A stretch of 64,000 bases of DNA from Proteus cibi. Its GTDB lineage: Bacteria > Pseudomonadota > Gammaproteobacteria > Enterobacterales > Enterobacteriaceae. Made by a program: the position numbers and the translations under genes. The stretch covers positions 33,021 through 97,020 of the forward strand of contig NZ_PENW01000020.1 of assembly GCF_003144405.1 (NCBI RefSeq), given 5' to 3'. Under the pieces are notes generated by a model that saw only the letters and a list, made by a program, of their open reading frames with translations, had not been told where the DNA came from and did not search any database. This document shows positions 47,862 through 57,265 of the stretch, in pieces; position 1 is the first letter of the stretch; every line of letters begins with the position of its first letter.

Positions 47862-47938
47862 AAGAAATCCCCTTATCCTATTGTTTTATTATGATTTTAT
47901 TAATTATCTGGTGTTGGCTATCTAGAAAGTATAGATAA

Positions 47939-47952
47939 ATTTGAACGTTCCA
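47939..47952 (-). promoter_or_regulatory. Operator O1 for the LacI-SBP regulator
   Basis: ATTTGAACGTTCCA, with the 8-base palindrome GAACGTTC typical of LacI-family half-sites. It lies 78 bases upstream of the hydrolase start and is the exact reverse complement of O2. Confidence 0.7.
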
Positions 47953-48121
47953 ATAATAAAATGATGAAGATCGTTTGCCAATAAATGAAGATCAGATCAG
48001 TGATCTTATTCAAATTAAATTTGCTATATGGTTGATTAATATGATTATAATTTTTAATTGAGATTGATAATTATTTATTTGTGATAATTGACAAATGCTT
48101 GTTTTATAAACAAATTTAAAA

Positions 48122-48135
48122 TGGAACGTTCAAAT
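48122..48135 (+). promoter_or_regulatory. Operator O2 for the LacI-SBP regulator
   Basis: TGGAACGTTCAAAT, reverse complement of O1. It lies 71 bases upstream of the regulator start. O1 and O2 centres are 181 bases apart, a distance that allows DNA looping. Confidence 0.7.
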
Positions 48136-48206
48136 CAATTAGCAGTAGTCGCGATAAATAATTCAGGTATGCTAGTGAAAGCAGAAATTGAGATGGAAAA
48201 AGGCCA

Positions 48207-50414
48207 ATGGCAACGATTAAAGATATTGCAAAACTAGCAGGTGTCTCTCATGGAACGGTTTCTAACGTATTGAATAAACGTGGAAATGTGAGCGTTGAGA
48301 AAATTGAAGCTGTGTATCAAGCCGCCAAACAAATGGGCTATCAATTAAATACACAGGCTCAACTGTTAAGAACCAGTAAAAGCCATAAAATTGCGATACT
48401 TTTACCTCAACTCGTTTCTGAAAAATATGCAGTTTTCTTTAATTCGTTAAGGCAGTCTATTGCTCATTTTCCTGAGGTCACTTACGATCTTTTTTTAACG
48501 GACGATCTCGAAACAACAGAATTAGAGGCATTACAGAAAATTGCTGCGGGGGGTTATAAACAAGTGATCACCGTTAGCTGTCTCAAAGATGCGAATATCT
48601 ATTTTGACACGTTAAAATTAGCCCCTGCCCAAGTTGCGTTTGTTTATCGCCAACCACTCAATGCACAACGTTTTTTTACACTCGATTTTGCTCAAGCCGT
48701 CGACGCTATTTGCCAGCAGATTGCAAAAACGCCAGGAAAATTAGTGGGCATTTTTATGGGGAGTAGCGATTATCTAAATAATCAACACTTTGCCAATGAA
48801 TTACAAAATCGACTTTTACAGAATGCGCCCAATAAAAAAAATGTGGTGCTTTGTGCATCAGATGAAGAGAGTTATAAAATTGCGTTTGATTTCTTTTCTT
48901 TGGAGCAAATCCCAGACATATTTATTGCTCAAGATATAGAGAAAGCATGTTATTTAACGCAAGCGAGTTATTTCGGTAGTCATAATGATTGTCCTCCTAT
49001 TTTTGCATTAAGCGATAATATTCCCCCTGTATTAAAAGGGTTGTATTACTTTCCAATGAATTACGCTCAACTTGGATTAGAAGTCGTAGATGCATTAATG
49101 CAAGTAGAAGATGAAAGTGAAATAACTGAAATTAATGTGACTTGTGTGCGTAATCAAAGTGACCATCTTTATACTTTAACGCCAGCAGTTATGAGTGAGG
49201 ATAAAGCAGATATAAGTCTTAACTTACTGATTTTACCTAGTCCTTCAACCAGTGCATTAAAAAAGCTGTTGCCTCATTTTTATCGTCAAACCGGGATTAA
49301 AGTTAATTTAGCGATACATCCTTACGATGAAGTTTATCAGATTTTAAGCCAGTTACATTTGCATCCTTATTATGATTTATTGCGTATTGATATGGCCTGT
49401 TTCCCTTGGTTTGCCGAAAGAATATTACAGCCATTAGATAAGATCGGTAATGGACTAACGGACTTATTAAATAATTTTTCACTGCCTACTCAGCAGAAAT
49501 TCAGTTTAGTGAATAATGTTGCTTATGCGATGCCTTTTGATGCCAGTGCGCAACTGCTGTTTTATCGAAAAGACTTGTTTGAAGATCCTATTTTAAAAAG
49601 AATGTATTACGAGAAAACAGGTAATGAGCTAACTGTACCAACCACATTTGAAGAATATGATAATGTGACGCAGTTTTTTACTGAACAACATGAAGAAGGG
49701 CAATTAAGTCGACCAATGGGCGCTTCAACAACATTGGGCAGTGCGGGGTTGATTGCAACAGAGTATCTATTACGTTATTACGCCAAAGGTGGGTGTTTAA
49801 TAGGAAACGATAATATTCCTAGATTAAAAATGCCTTTAGCGGGTGAAATATTAGAAGAATATTTAAAACAGTTGTCGATCACTGAGAATATTCATAATAA
49901 GTGGTGGAGTGAGTCGGTTAGGCAATTTGAGCAAGGGCATCTTGCAATGCTGATCGCTTATATGAATTTATTTAACGATGTCGCTCATAGTAATATTTTA
50001 CCTAAAATAGGTTTTGCACCTGTACCCGGAAGTATTCCACAACTAGGTGGTGGCGTATTAGGGGTTTCACGTTATAGCCAAAAATCACAATATGCAGAGC
50101 AATTTTATCGTTGGCTTTATTCCCCAATAGTTATGGATCACCTTATTTTATTAGGTGGAAACAGTAATCATCAAAATTTCAATCATAATCAAGAAATTAG
50201 TCATCGTTATCCATGGATGACATTGGCTTATCAAGAAATTAATAAGGGAATACGAGAATCTTCGGTACCTAATGGTAAGTTATTTAATTTACGCCAAGCC
50301 GAAATTATTATCGGACAAGGCATTACTAATGTTGTTAATAATATTATGACGATAGACGAGACTATCGAATATATAAATCAGCGCTTGTTAATCGATACAC
50401 AAGGTGAGCGGTAG
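48207..50414 (+). CDS. LacI regulator fused to a solute-binding-protein domain
   Basis: 735 residues, twice the normal LacI length (about 340). Residues 1-55 are a LacI helix-turn-helix (TIKDIAKLAGVSHGTVSNVLNK), about 60-320 a LacI periplasmic-binding-like sensor, and from about 330 (ISLNLLILPSPSTSALKKLLPHF) a complete type-1 extracellular solute-binding domain with no signal peptide, so it acts in the cytoplasm. It has two ligand-binding modules in one regulator. Divergent from the hydrolase-MFS(-mgtC) operon with twin operators between. Confidence 0.85.
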   Translation: MATIKDIAKLAGVSHGTVSNVLNKRGNVSVEKIEAVYQAAKQMGYQLNTQAQLLRTSKSHKIAILLPQLVSEKYAVFFNSLRQSIAHFPEVTYDLFLTDDLETTELEALQKIAAGGYKQVITVSCLKDANIYFDTLKLAPAQVAFVYRQPLNAQRFFTLDFAQAVDAICQQIAKTPGKLVGIFMGSSDYLNNQHFANELQNRLLQNAPNKKNVVLCASDEESYKIAFDFFSLEQIPDIFIAQDIEKACYLTQASYFGSHNDCPPIFALSDNIPPVLKGLYYFPMNYAQLGLEVVDALMQVEDESEITEINVTCVRNQSDHLYTLTPAVMSEDKADISLNLLILPSPSTSALKKLLPHFYRQTGIKVNLAIHPYDEVYQILSQLHLHPYYDLLRIDMACFPWFAERILQPLDKIGNGLTDLLNNFSLPTQQKFSLVNNVAYAMPFDASAQLLFYRKDLFEDPILKRMYYEKTGNELTVPTTFEEYDNVTQFFTEQHEEGQLSRPMGASTTLGSAGLIATEYLLRYYAKGGCLIGNDNIPRLKMPLAGEILEEYLKQLSITENIHNKWWSESVRQFEQGHLAMLIAYMNLFNDVAHSNILPKIGFAPVPGSIPQLGGGVLGVSRYSQKSQYAEQFYRWLYSPIVMDHLILLGGNSNHQNFNHNQEISHRYPWMTLAYQEINKGIRESSVPNGKLFNLRQAEIIIGQGITNVVNNIMTIDETIEYINQRLLIDTQGER

Positions 50415-50417
50415 GTT

Positions 50418-50646
50418 TTACGGGTCACTATAAAAATAGCAGGGGATGATGAGATCCCCTGTGGTGCATGCTTCAGGCGGTGGTGTGACGTTTTTGGTAA
50501 TAAACTTAATTACTGCAACAATTTCTCCTGCATTATCATATTCTTTTTCCACCACAGCAAAAGTCGAGGTTATATTGACGGAATATGGCACTGGCGCCAG
50601 ACATAGACAGGGCTAGTTGACCGAGAGGTTTGTCGCGTAAATTCAT
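50418..50646 (-). pseudogene. ytfE: ytfE fossil (iron-sulfur repair protein) with internal deletion
   Basis: From ATG 50646 the frame reads [20 protein letters not shown] and continues [16 protein letters not shown] to a stop at 50536-50538. This is the N-terminus of YtfE/RIC, including the conserved CCGG. In a second frame the same bases continue into [17 protein letters not shown] and then [12 protein letters not shown], which is the YtfE segment near residues 165-195. About 130 residues between are missing, and the two parts join inside the shared stretch TTTTGCTGTGGTGGAAAA. The C-terminus is lost too. YtfE repairs clusters damaged by nitric oxide, matching the norVW neighbours. Confidence 0.8.
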
Positions 50647-50671
50647 ATTGATATCTCGTCTGTTATTTAAA

Positions 50672-51826
50672 TTAAGCGGACAGCGCTCTTAATAGCGTAA
50701 AAGCTTCTTTGATTTGTGCTTCTGTTACCACAAAGGCGCGTAATACGTCGTTTTCATCAAAGCCTTTAGCGATAACACCCAATTGTGTTGTATTAATATT
50801 CCACGTTAAGTCATTACGCGCAGTTTCACCGGCAAGATGGAGAGGCATTAACGGTGTTTTCACCCGAATAATCATTGGCGGTAAATTAAGTGGCACATGG
50901 TTTTCACCTATAAGTGATTTTGCTAAATGCATCGCACTTAATTGTATTGGCTGTAAAAATGGCAATAAGTTACCGTTGATTTGTGCACAATCGCCTAAGG
51001 CATAAATATCGTGATGACTGCTTTGCAGATATTCATTCACAATAATCCCACGATCAGTATGTAAACCTGCAAGATGAGCAAGCTCTATATTCGGTGTGAG
51101 CCCTGTTGCGGCAATCACACAATCAACCGTTAATTGATGGTGTTGATTAAATATGGCTAAAATACCATTGTCTGTTTGTGTTAATGACTGTAACGGTGAC
51201 TTAAGCATTAAACGAACACCAATCTCAGCGAGGCTCGATTGTAAGCGACCACTAAGATCGGCGGGGATCAGGGAGGATAATAATTGCCCTGAAATATCGG
51301 CAAGGATCACCTCTTTACCTGCGCGACTAAAATCCATGGCTAATTCAGTGCCAATTAATCCAGCACCTAAGATTAATATACGTTTAGCGTGATGAAGTTG
51401 TGCTTCATAAGTCCGGTACTCTTGTTGGCTATTTAGCGTAAACATCAACTCATGACCCGAAATCGCTGGGAAATAAGTTTTGGCTCCTGTCGCTAATACC
51501 AATTTATCGTAATACCATTGCTCACCTTGGATGCTCTGAATACGTTTTTCATCCGTATTAATATCAATAATTTGCGTGTAAGGAAAAATCGCTAATTGAT
51601 ACTGCTGTGCAAACTCTTGAGCTGTTTGTTTGGTTAAATCATCCGCACATTGAGCTTGACTAATAACATGGCTTAAATCCGGTTTGTTATATTCATCAAT
51701 GCTGTCTGAAGCAATGAGGGTAATGGGAATATCGGCATTAAATTTGCGAATGTTTTTGACTAATTGGCGCGCCGCAAAGCCTGCACCAATAATTACAACC
51801 CCATGATTGAGAAGGTTTGTACTCAT
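50672..51826 (-). CDS. norW: Nitric oxide reductase FlRd-NAD+ reductase
   Basis: 384 residues of the pyridine-nucleotide disulfide oxidoreductase family. FAD motif [13 protein letters not shown] at the N-terminus, NAD motif [21 protein letters not shown] in the middle, and [12 protein letters not shown] binding FAD. It reduces the rubredoxin domain of NorV with NADH. It overlaps norV by four bases (ATGA). Confidence 0.95.
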   Translation of the reverse strand: MSTNLLNHGVVIIGAGFAARQLVKNIRKFNADIPITLIASDSIDEYNKPDLSHVISQAQCADDLTKQTAQEFAQQYQLAIFPYTQIIDINTDEKRIQSIQGEQWYYDKLVLATGAKTYFPAISGHELMFTLNSQQEYRTYEAQLHHAKRILILGAGLIGTELAMDFSRAGKEVILADISGQLLSSLIPADLSGRLQSSLAEIGVRLMLKSPLQSLTQTDNGILAIFNQHHQLTVDCVIAATGLTPNIELAHLAGLHTDRGIIVNEYLQSSHHDIYALGDCAQINGNLLPFLQPIQLSAMHLAKSLIGENHVPLNLPPMIIRVKTPLMPLHLAGETARNDLTWNINTTQLGVIAKGFDENDVLRAFVVTEAQIKEAFTLLRALSA

Positions 51827-53271
51827 TTTGCCTCCGTTGCAAGCGCATCAAAGACATCTTTTCCTAATGAGCATTCAGGACATAAGAAGCTATCAGGGAC
51901 GTCGCACCATGGCGTATTAGGTTGAACGTTTTGCATTGGTTCACCTATTGCCGGATCGTAAATCCATTGGCACACACTGCATTGCATACGTGGACCTAAA
52001 TCGACCGCTTCAACATTTATGGCAACTTCAGAGTGTGATGAGGTTGTACAATGAGATTGAGTGGCAGGCAGTGGTGCTAAAGCCCATTGGCGTGCAATTT
52101 CACGACCATATTCACGACAAATCTCTTGTGCTTGCATATCTGGACGCCATTTCGTTTTTAGCGCCAGTGCGGTTTCAAATCCAGCATCCATCAAGCGAGT
52201 TTGAATGCGATCTACTGCACCACCATTCCAACCATAACTGCCAAAAGCAGCGGCTTTTTTATTACGAAAACGTAAGCCCGTCATCTCTTCTAACATCGCA
52301 GCAATTTTGGGCATCATTACATTATTCATTGTCGATGAACCAACAAGCACGCCTTTAGAACGAAATGCACTGGTAATGATGTCATTTTTATCACTTTTGG
52401 CGACGTTGTAGCTTTTTACAAACACGTTAGGATCAAGTTCATTGATACCTTGCGCAATGGCATCAGCCATCATGCGGGTATTGTTAGACATAGTGTCATA
52501 GAAAATAGTAATACGATCTTCTTGATAATCAGCTGCCCATTTTAGATATAATTCAACAATTTGGGTTGGATTGTCACGCCATACTACGCCGTGAGAAGTG
52601 GCAATCATATCGACAGGCAAATTGAAGCCCAAAATTTCATTAATTTTCGGTGTTACCAGACGACTAAAAGGCGTCAAGATATTGGCGTAATAGCGTTGGC
52701 ATTGCTCAAATAATTCCGTTTGGTCAACTTCATCGTTAAATAAACGTTCATCACAATAGTGCTGACCAAAGGCATCATTACTAAATAAAATCGCATCACC
52801 TGTTAAATAAGTCATCATGCTGTCAGGCCAATGTAGCATTGGCGTTTCAACAAAAATGAGTTGCTTACCATTGCCAATATCTAGACTATCGCCTGTTTTA
52901 ACAATATTAAAATTCCATTCAGGATGATGGTGATGACCATTGATTGAATCAATGGCGTTTGCTGTGCAGTAAATTGGAGTATTAGGAATAAAAGACATTA
53001 GCTCAGTGAGTGCGCCAGCGTGATCTTCTTCTGCGTGGTTAATAATAATGTAGTCGATATCTGCTAAATTAATTTGTGTGCGTAGGTTCTGTACAAATTC
53101 GCGGCTAAATTTATGATCAACAGTATCAATAAGCACATTCTTTTCTTCACAAATTAAATAGCTGTTATAGCTGCTACCTAATAATGTTTTGTATTCAGTG
53201 CCATGAAAATCCCGAACTTCCCAGTCACGTTGCCCAACCCAATTAACATTATTTTTAACATGAATAGCCAT
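51823..53271 (-). CDS. norV: Anaerobic nitric oxide reductase flavorubredoxin
   Basis: 482 residues in three modules: an N-terminal metallo-beta-lactamase di-iron domain ([10 protein letters not shown]), a flavodoxin FMN domain ([17 protein letters not shown]) and a C-terminal rubredoxin (CSVCQWIYD ... CPECSLG). It reduces nitric oxide to nitrous oxide under anaerobic conditions in the cytosol. Divergent from norR, with the NorR boxes between them. Confidence 0.96.
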   Translation of the reverse strand: MAIHVKNNVNWVGQRDWEVRDFHGTEYKTLLGSSYNSYLICEEKNVLIDTVDHKFSREFVQNLRTQINLADIDYIIINHAEEDHAGALTELMSFIPNTPIYCTANAIDSINGHHHHPEWNFNIVKTGDSLDIGNGKQLIFVETPMLHWPDSMMTYLTGDAILFSNDAFGQHYCDERLFNDEVDQTELFEQCQRYYANILTPFSRLVTPKINEILGFNLPVDMIATSHGVVWRDNPTQIVELYLKWAADYQEDRITIFYDTMSNNTRMMADAIAQGINELDPNVFVKSYNVAKSDKNDIITSAFRSKGVLVGSSTMNNVMMPKIAAMLEEMTGLRFRNKKAAAFGSYGWNGGAVDRIQTRLMDAGFETALALKTKWRPDMQAQEICREYGREIARQWALAPLPATQSHCTTSSHSEVAINVEAVDLGPRMQCSVCQWIYDPAIGEPMQNVQPNTPWCDVPDSFLCPECSLGKDVFDALATEAK

Positions 53272-53323
53272 TTTGTATTGTTCCTTCTCATTAATCTTTT
53301 CATAGGGATATGTATTGATATAA

Positions 53324-53338
53324 TCAAGAAGCGTGCCA
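53324..53338 (-). promoter_or_regulatory. Sigma-54-like promoter of norVW
   Basis: On the minus strand TGGCACGCTTCTTGA has a perfect -24 (TGGCAC) and a near -12 (TTGA for TTGC) at the right spacing. It lies about 55 bases upstream of norV, below the NorR boxes. Confidence 0.6.
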
Positions 53339-53392
53339 GTTTTTAACTTTTTGTTTTATAACATTTTTTGTTTTGTTGGCTATTTGTATATT

Positions 53393-53447
53393 GTCAATAT
53401 GACTATCTTTATCATGTCAAAATGACCATAATAACAGTCATAATGAC
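53393..53447. promoter_or_regulatory. Three NorR enhancer boxes
   Basis: GTCA-ATA-TGAC at 53393-53403, GTCA-AAA-TGAC at 53416-53426 and GTCA-TAA-TGAC at 53437-53447. Each is an 11-base palindrome matching GT-N7-AC, the NorR recognition rule, with centre spacing of 23 and 21 bases. In E. coli three such sites are needed to assemble the NorR activator. Confidence 0.88.
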
Positions 53448-53461
53448 TATGAGGTGTTTTT

Positions 53462-54979
53462 ATGGGTTTTTCCGTTGATGTGCTGGCTAAAATTGCCATT
53501 GAATTACAAAAAGATGTCGGTCATCAAGATAGGTTTCAGCGGTTGGTGACGACACTACGACAAGTGCTAAATTGCGATGCCGCAGCACTACTTCGTTATG
53601 AGCCTCACCAATTTATTCCATTAGCCATAGATGGTCTGGTACCTGATGTTTTAGGGCGTCGTTTTTTGCTTGAGGGGCATCCTCGCCTTGAAACGATAGC
53701 GCGCGCAGGTGATGTGGTTCGTTTCCCAGCGGATAGTGATTTACCCGATCCTTATGATGGGCTTATTCCAGAGAGAGAACATTTAAAAGTGCATGCTTGC
53801 GTCGGATTACCATTATTTGCTGGGCAAGATTTAATCGGTACGTTAACGCTTGATGGTATGGACCCTTATCAGTTTGATACCTTTAGTGATGAAGAATTAC
53901 GTTTAATTGCAGCATTAACGGCTGGGGCATTAAATAATGCGTTATTGATTGAGCAACTCGAAAATCAAAATATGTTATTGACGCCAACCAATACGTTTAA
54001 GCCGACAGTAAAAACAGAAATTATTGGTTTATCGCCTTCGATGATGCAACTGAAAAAAGAGATAGACATTGTTGCACCCGCAGAGATGAATATTTTAGTG
54101 AGTGGTGAAACCGGAACCGGTAAAGAGCTGGTGGTAAAAGCCATTCATGAAATGTCTCATCGTGCAGATAATCCATTAGTCTATTTAAATTGCGCTGCAC
54201 TTCCTGAGAGCGTAGCGGAAAGTGAATTATTTGGGCATGTGAAAGGCGCTTTTACCGGCGCAATTAGTCATCGTAGTGGTAAATTTGAAATGGCAGATAA
54301 TGGTACTTTATTTCTTGATGAAATAGGGGAGTTATCATTATCACTCCAAGCGAAACTGCTACGTGTTTTACAATATGGCGATATTCAACGGATTGGTGAT
54401 GATCGTAATTTGCGTGTTAATGTGCGTGTATTAGCAGCAACCAATCGTGACTTATGGGAAGAAGTCTTGGCAGGGAATTTCCGAGCCGATCTTTTCCATC
54501 GATTAAGTATTTTTCCTTTACATGTTCCGCCATTACGAGAAAGAGACGAAGATATTTTGCTATTAGTGGGTTATTTTTGTGAGCAATATCGTCAACGTTT
54601 TAATCTGACTCAAGTCATTATTAGTCCTGAATTACGTCTTTATTTATTGCACTATTCTTGGCCGGGTAATGTGCGTGAATTAGAACATACTATTCATCGA
54701 GCAATTATTTTAGCAAGAGCGGGAAATAGAACTGATAGTCTTATTTTACAAGTCAGCCATTTTGCTTTGGGGGCTGAAAACTCAGTTCATTCGGATTCTC
54801 AAATGTTACCTTCTGAAGAAAAAAATTTAAAAGAAGCAACGGATGAATTTCAGCGAGACTTAATCAAACAAGCATTACTACGTAATAATCAAAATTGGGC
54901 GGCAACTGCGCGAGAATTATCACTTGATCCGGCTAACTTACGTCGTTTAACAAAACGTTTAGGATTAAAATTATCCTAA
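53462..54979 (+). CDS. norR: Nitric-oxide-sensing sigma-54 activator
   Basis: 505 residues: GAF domain with the nitric-oxide-sensing non-haem iron (about 20-175), AAA+ domain (Walker A GETGTGKE, the sigma-54 contact loop GAFTGA, Walker B LFLDEI) and a C-terminal Fis-type helix-turn-helix ([24 protein letters not shown]). It activates norVW when nitric oxide binds. Its start lies 15 bases after the last NorR box, so it may repress itself. Confidence 0.96.
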   Translation: MGFSVDVLAKIAIELQKDVGHQDRFQRLVTTLRQVLNCDAAALLRYEPHQFIPLAIDGLVPDVLGRRFLLEGHPRLETIARAGDVVRFPADSDLPDPYDGLIPEREHLKVHACVGLPLFAGQDLIGTLTLDGMDPYQFDTFSDEELRLIAALTAGALNNALLIEQLENQNMLLTPTNTFKPTVKTEIIGLSPSMMQLKKEIDIVAPAEMNILVSGETGTGKELVVKAIHEMSHRADNPLVYLNCAALPESVAESELFGHVKGAFTGAISHRSGKFEMADNGTLFLDEIGELSLSLQAKLLRVLQYGDIQRIGDDRNLRVNVRVLAATNRDLWEEVLAGNFRADLFHRLSIFPLHVPPLRERDEDILLLVGYFCEQYRQRFNLTQVIISPELRLYLLHYSWPGNVRELEHTIHRAIILARAGNRTDSLILQVSHFALGAENSVHSDSQMLPSEEKNLKEATDEFQRDLIKQALLRNNQNWAATARELSLDPANLRRLTKRLGLKLS

Positions 54980-55007
54980 TTTTAAAAAGGAATGTCTTAA
55001 ATGAAAA

Positions 55008-55040
55008 AAGGTAATTTGGGTGCGTGGTCCAAATTACCTT
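55008..55040. terminator. Terminator between norR and the dms operon
   Basis: AAGGTAATTTGG (55008-55019) and CCAAATTACCTT (55029-55040) form a 12-pair stem. The minus strand then has T6, so it chiefly ends the dms operon. Confidence 0.85.
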
Positions 55041-55078
55041 ACATAATTATGTTAGGATGATAAGTTGTTAATAAATTT

Positions 55079-55648
55079 CTATTTTCTGAATGCGTTCACC
55101 GTGATGGTTACCAGTTCTGTTAACGTGCTATAAAATTGACTATATCCACTCATTTTTAATTTATTTAAATAGTGAGGTAGCCATGTGGTCAAATGAAGGG
55201 ATAATAATTCATTAACCGCGTCTTCTCTTTTTTCTGATGCCAATACTGCCGCTTGAAATAACATCAAACCGATATGATCAACAGGCTCAGGAAAAGGTGT
55301 GTTTACTTTTAAACGTTCTCGTTTTAAAAATTCGCTCAGTGCAAGGGTAGAATCCCCTTGTAATAAACCTTCAGGATCTAAATAGACCGACCCCCAAGGA
55401 GGAGCGGGTAACGCATTAGGACCAACAAAAAGATTTTGCCATTGGATTTTTAATTGCTCTGTCTCGATAGAAACGGAATCAATTAAACGTTCACACAGAC
55501 GGCTTTCAATTTTACAAGGCCACTGCGCTGCAAAATCCCCAGTTTTAAAAAAGTTGAGTGCAGTTTTATTGGTATCATCATCAGGTGGGAATAAATAACA
55601 AATTCCCAATAAATTAAATGCAGCCGCATAATAAGAGAGTCTGCTCAT
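55079..55648 (-). CDS. TorD/DmsD-family molybdoenzyme chaperone
   Basis: 189 residues from ATG 55648 (MSRLSYYAAAFN); an in-frame TTG 8 codons earlier is less likely. The TorD/DmsD pattern is visible: WQNLFVGPNALPAPPWGSVYLDPEGLLQGDS and EPVDHIGLML. The family binds the twin-arginine signal of its reductase and proofreads cofactor insertion. It is the last gene of the DmsABC-type operon, so its client should be the 57262-59682 product. Confidence 0.87.
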   Translation of the reverse strand: MSRLSYYAAAFNLLGICYLFPPDDDTNKTALNFFKTGDFAAQWPCKIESRLCERLIDSVSIETEQLKIQWQNLFVGPNALPAPPWGSVYLDPEGLLQGDSTLALSEFLKRERLKVNTPFPEPVDHIGLMLFQAAVLASEKREDAVNELLSLHLTTWLPHYLNKLKMSGYSQFYSTLTELVTITVNAFRK

Positions 55649-55727
55649 AATTTTTGATACTTCCTTAAACAAACCCCAATGAATGAGGTTTGTTTTTTTA
55701 TTATTTAAACGATTTGCTCAATGACAA

Positions 55728-56627
55728 CTAGTGAATTGAGTAGAAAACATAGCGCAACATAAAGTCAGCGATAATTGCGATCACACAGCCAAGTGCAAAG
55801 ATTGACTCAGTTGATTTATCTTGGTTTTTGGGTGTTAGGAATTTCACTAAACTATAGCCACAAGTCAATACTGCAAAGGTGGCTAAGATCCAGCATGTCG
55901 TCCGTAACGAACCCATGGAGTAATAGACTTGAATAGGTGATAACGGAAATGTCACCGATTTTTGGCTATAGAGCGTGCTAGTCAAATATTGCTCATAAAA
56001 AGGTTGATACAGTAGTCGACCGATTAAGCTAAATGCCATTATTCCCCATAATTGCCATTTCCAGCGCATTGGGAAAGAGGCTTGTGGTATTTCAATACCT
56101 AACTTACTGCCTATGCGTTGTAATACTTTGATCAGCAAAAAGAAAATAGCAGCACCGAGTGTTAACATTGCCCCGAAGAACATCACGTAAGTGTTTGGGT
56201 CCATCCATGTCAAAATGGAGGTATGGCGATAAATCGATGCCATGCAGTAAATATCAAATAGCCCAATCAGAATACTGGTACTTAATAACAGCATTGAGAG
56301 TTTGCGAGTGCGCCAGAGCCATAAAAAGGTTAAGCCTAGACAACCAACAAAAATAGCTGTGACGGCGACTTCACGACTTAGCCAAGCAGAAAAAATATTT
56401 CTAATCGCATTAGGGGCATTTAATGGCACACCTAAGTGAGTGATTGAGGCAATAGAGCCTAAACCTGCTAATCCACAAATAATAAATAAGGCCAATAGCA
56501 TAAAGCGATAGTAGCTTTCTGTATTGAGATAATGAGAAAGGCGACGAGCAAAAAGCCCTGTTGTTAGTGCAAGACCAATGGTCGCATTCATCATAAATGT
56601 GAAAATTAATAATGACCATTCATTCAT
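55728..56627 (-). CDS. dmsC: DmsC-type membrane anchor subunit
   Basis: 299 residues with eight predicted membrane spans, similar in size and pattern to DmsC (287). It would oxidise menaquinol and hand electrons to the Fe-S subunit. Starts with a four-base overlap onto the dmsB-type gene. Sequence divergence from E. coli DmsC means the acceptor (DMSO, another S-oxide or N-oxide) is not settled. Confidence 0.82.
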   Translation of the reverse strand: MNEWSLLIFTFMMNATIGLALTTGLFARRLSHYLNTESYYRFMLLALFIICGLAGLGSIASITHLGVPLNAPNAIRNIFSAWLSREVAVTAIFVGCLGLTFLWLWRTRKLSMLLLSTSILIGLFDIYCMASIYRHTSILTWMDPNTYVMFFGAMLTLGAAIFFLLIKVLQRIGSKLGIEIPQASFPMRWKWQLWGIMAFSLIGRLLYQPFYEQYLTSTLYSQKSVTFPLSPIQVYYSMGSLRTTCWILATFAVLTCGYSLVKFLTPKNQDKSTESIFALGCVIAIIADFMLRYVFYSIH

Positions 56628-57265
56628 TTTCTTTCTCCCTTATTATTAATTCCGTCATTATTGGCACCCTGATGTGGGTTAATAACAAGGTTGGGATGCG
56701 TTATTTCAGGGGAAGGTAAACCCGTGACATAATCTAAATCACCATAGCGTTCACGAAGTTCATCAATAGGGCCAAATTGGATTGCCCCTAGCGGACAAGT
56801 GGCGACACAAACGGGTTGTTCACCTTTTTGTTGTAAATCGATGCAAAAATCGCATTTTGACATCTGTTTGGTTTCAGGGTTCATCTGTGGCGCCCCATAA
56901 GGGCAAGACCACGCACAAGCACCACAACCGACACATTTATCTGTATCTACCATGACAATGCCGTCACCTTCACGCTTATGCATTGCTGTTGTTGGACAGT
57001 TTTTAACGCAAATCGGATCGTCACAATGATTACAAGAGATGGATAATGTGTAAGCAAAGACATTATTGATCAGTGCGCCTTTAGGATTACGGGTATAACC
57101 ACCGCCCGTGATTTCATAGACACGACGAAATTTGCGTCCAACATCAAGATTGTTTTTATCTTTGCAAGCCACCTGACACGCTTTACAACCTGAACAGCGA
57201 GCGCTGTCGATATAAAATCCTAACTGTTTGTTGCTCACAGCGGGATAAACGATAAATTTACTCAT
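56624..57265 (-). CDS. dmsB: DmsB-type 4Fe-4S subunit
   Basis: 213 residues with four ferredoxin cysteine sets: [45 protein letters not shown] and CDFCIDLQQKGEQPVCVATCPLGAIQFG. It wires the catalytic subunit to the membrane anchor, on the periplasmic side. Four-base overlaps link it to both neighbours. Confidence 0.92.
   Translation of the reverse strand: MSKFIVYPAVSNKQLGFYIDSARCSGCKACQVACKDKNNLDVGRKFRRVYEITGGGYTRNPKGALINNVFAYTLSISCNHCDDPICVKNCPTTAMHKREGDGIVMVDTDKCVGCGACAWSCPYGAPQMNPETKQMSKCDFCIDLQQKGEQPVCVATCPLGAIQFGPIDELRERYGDLDYVTGLPSPEITHPNLVINPHQGANNDGINNKGERK

Larger units (their letters stand above)
47862..48206. promoter_or_regulatory. Divergent control region with twin operators
   Basis: 345 bases without a gene, AT-rich. 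Contains two perfect inverted copies of a 14-base element at 47939-47952 and 48122-48135, described in their own entries. Promoters for both directions must lie here. Confidence 0.75.
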
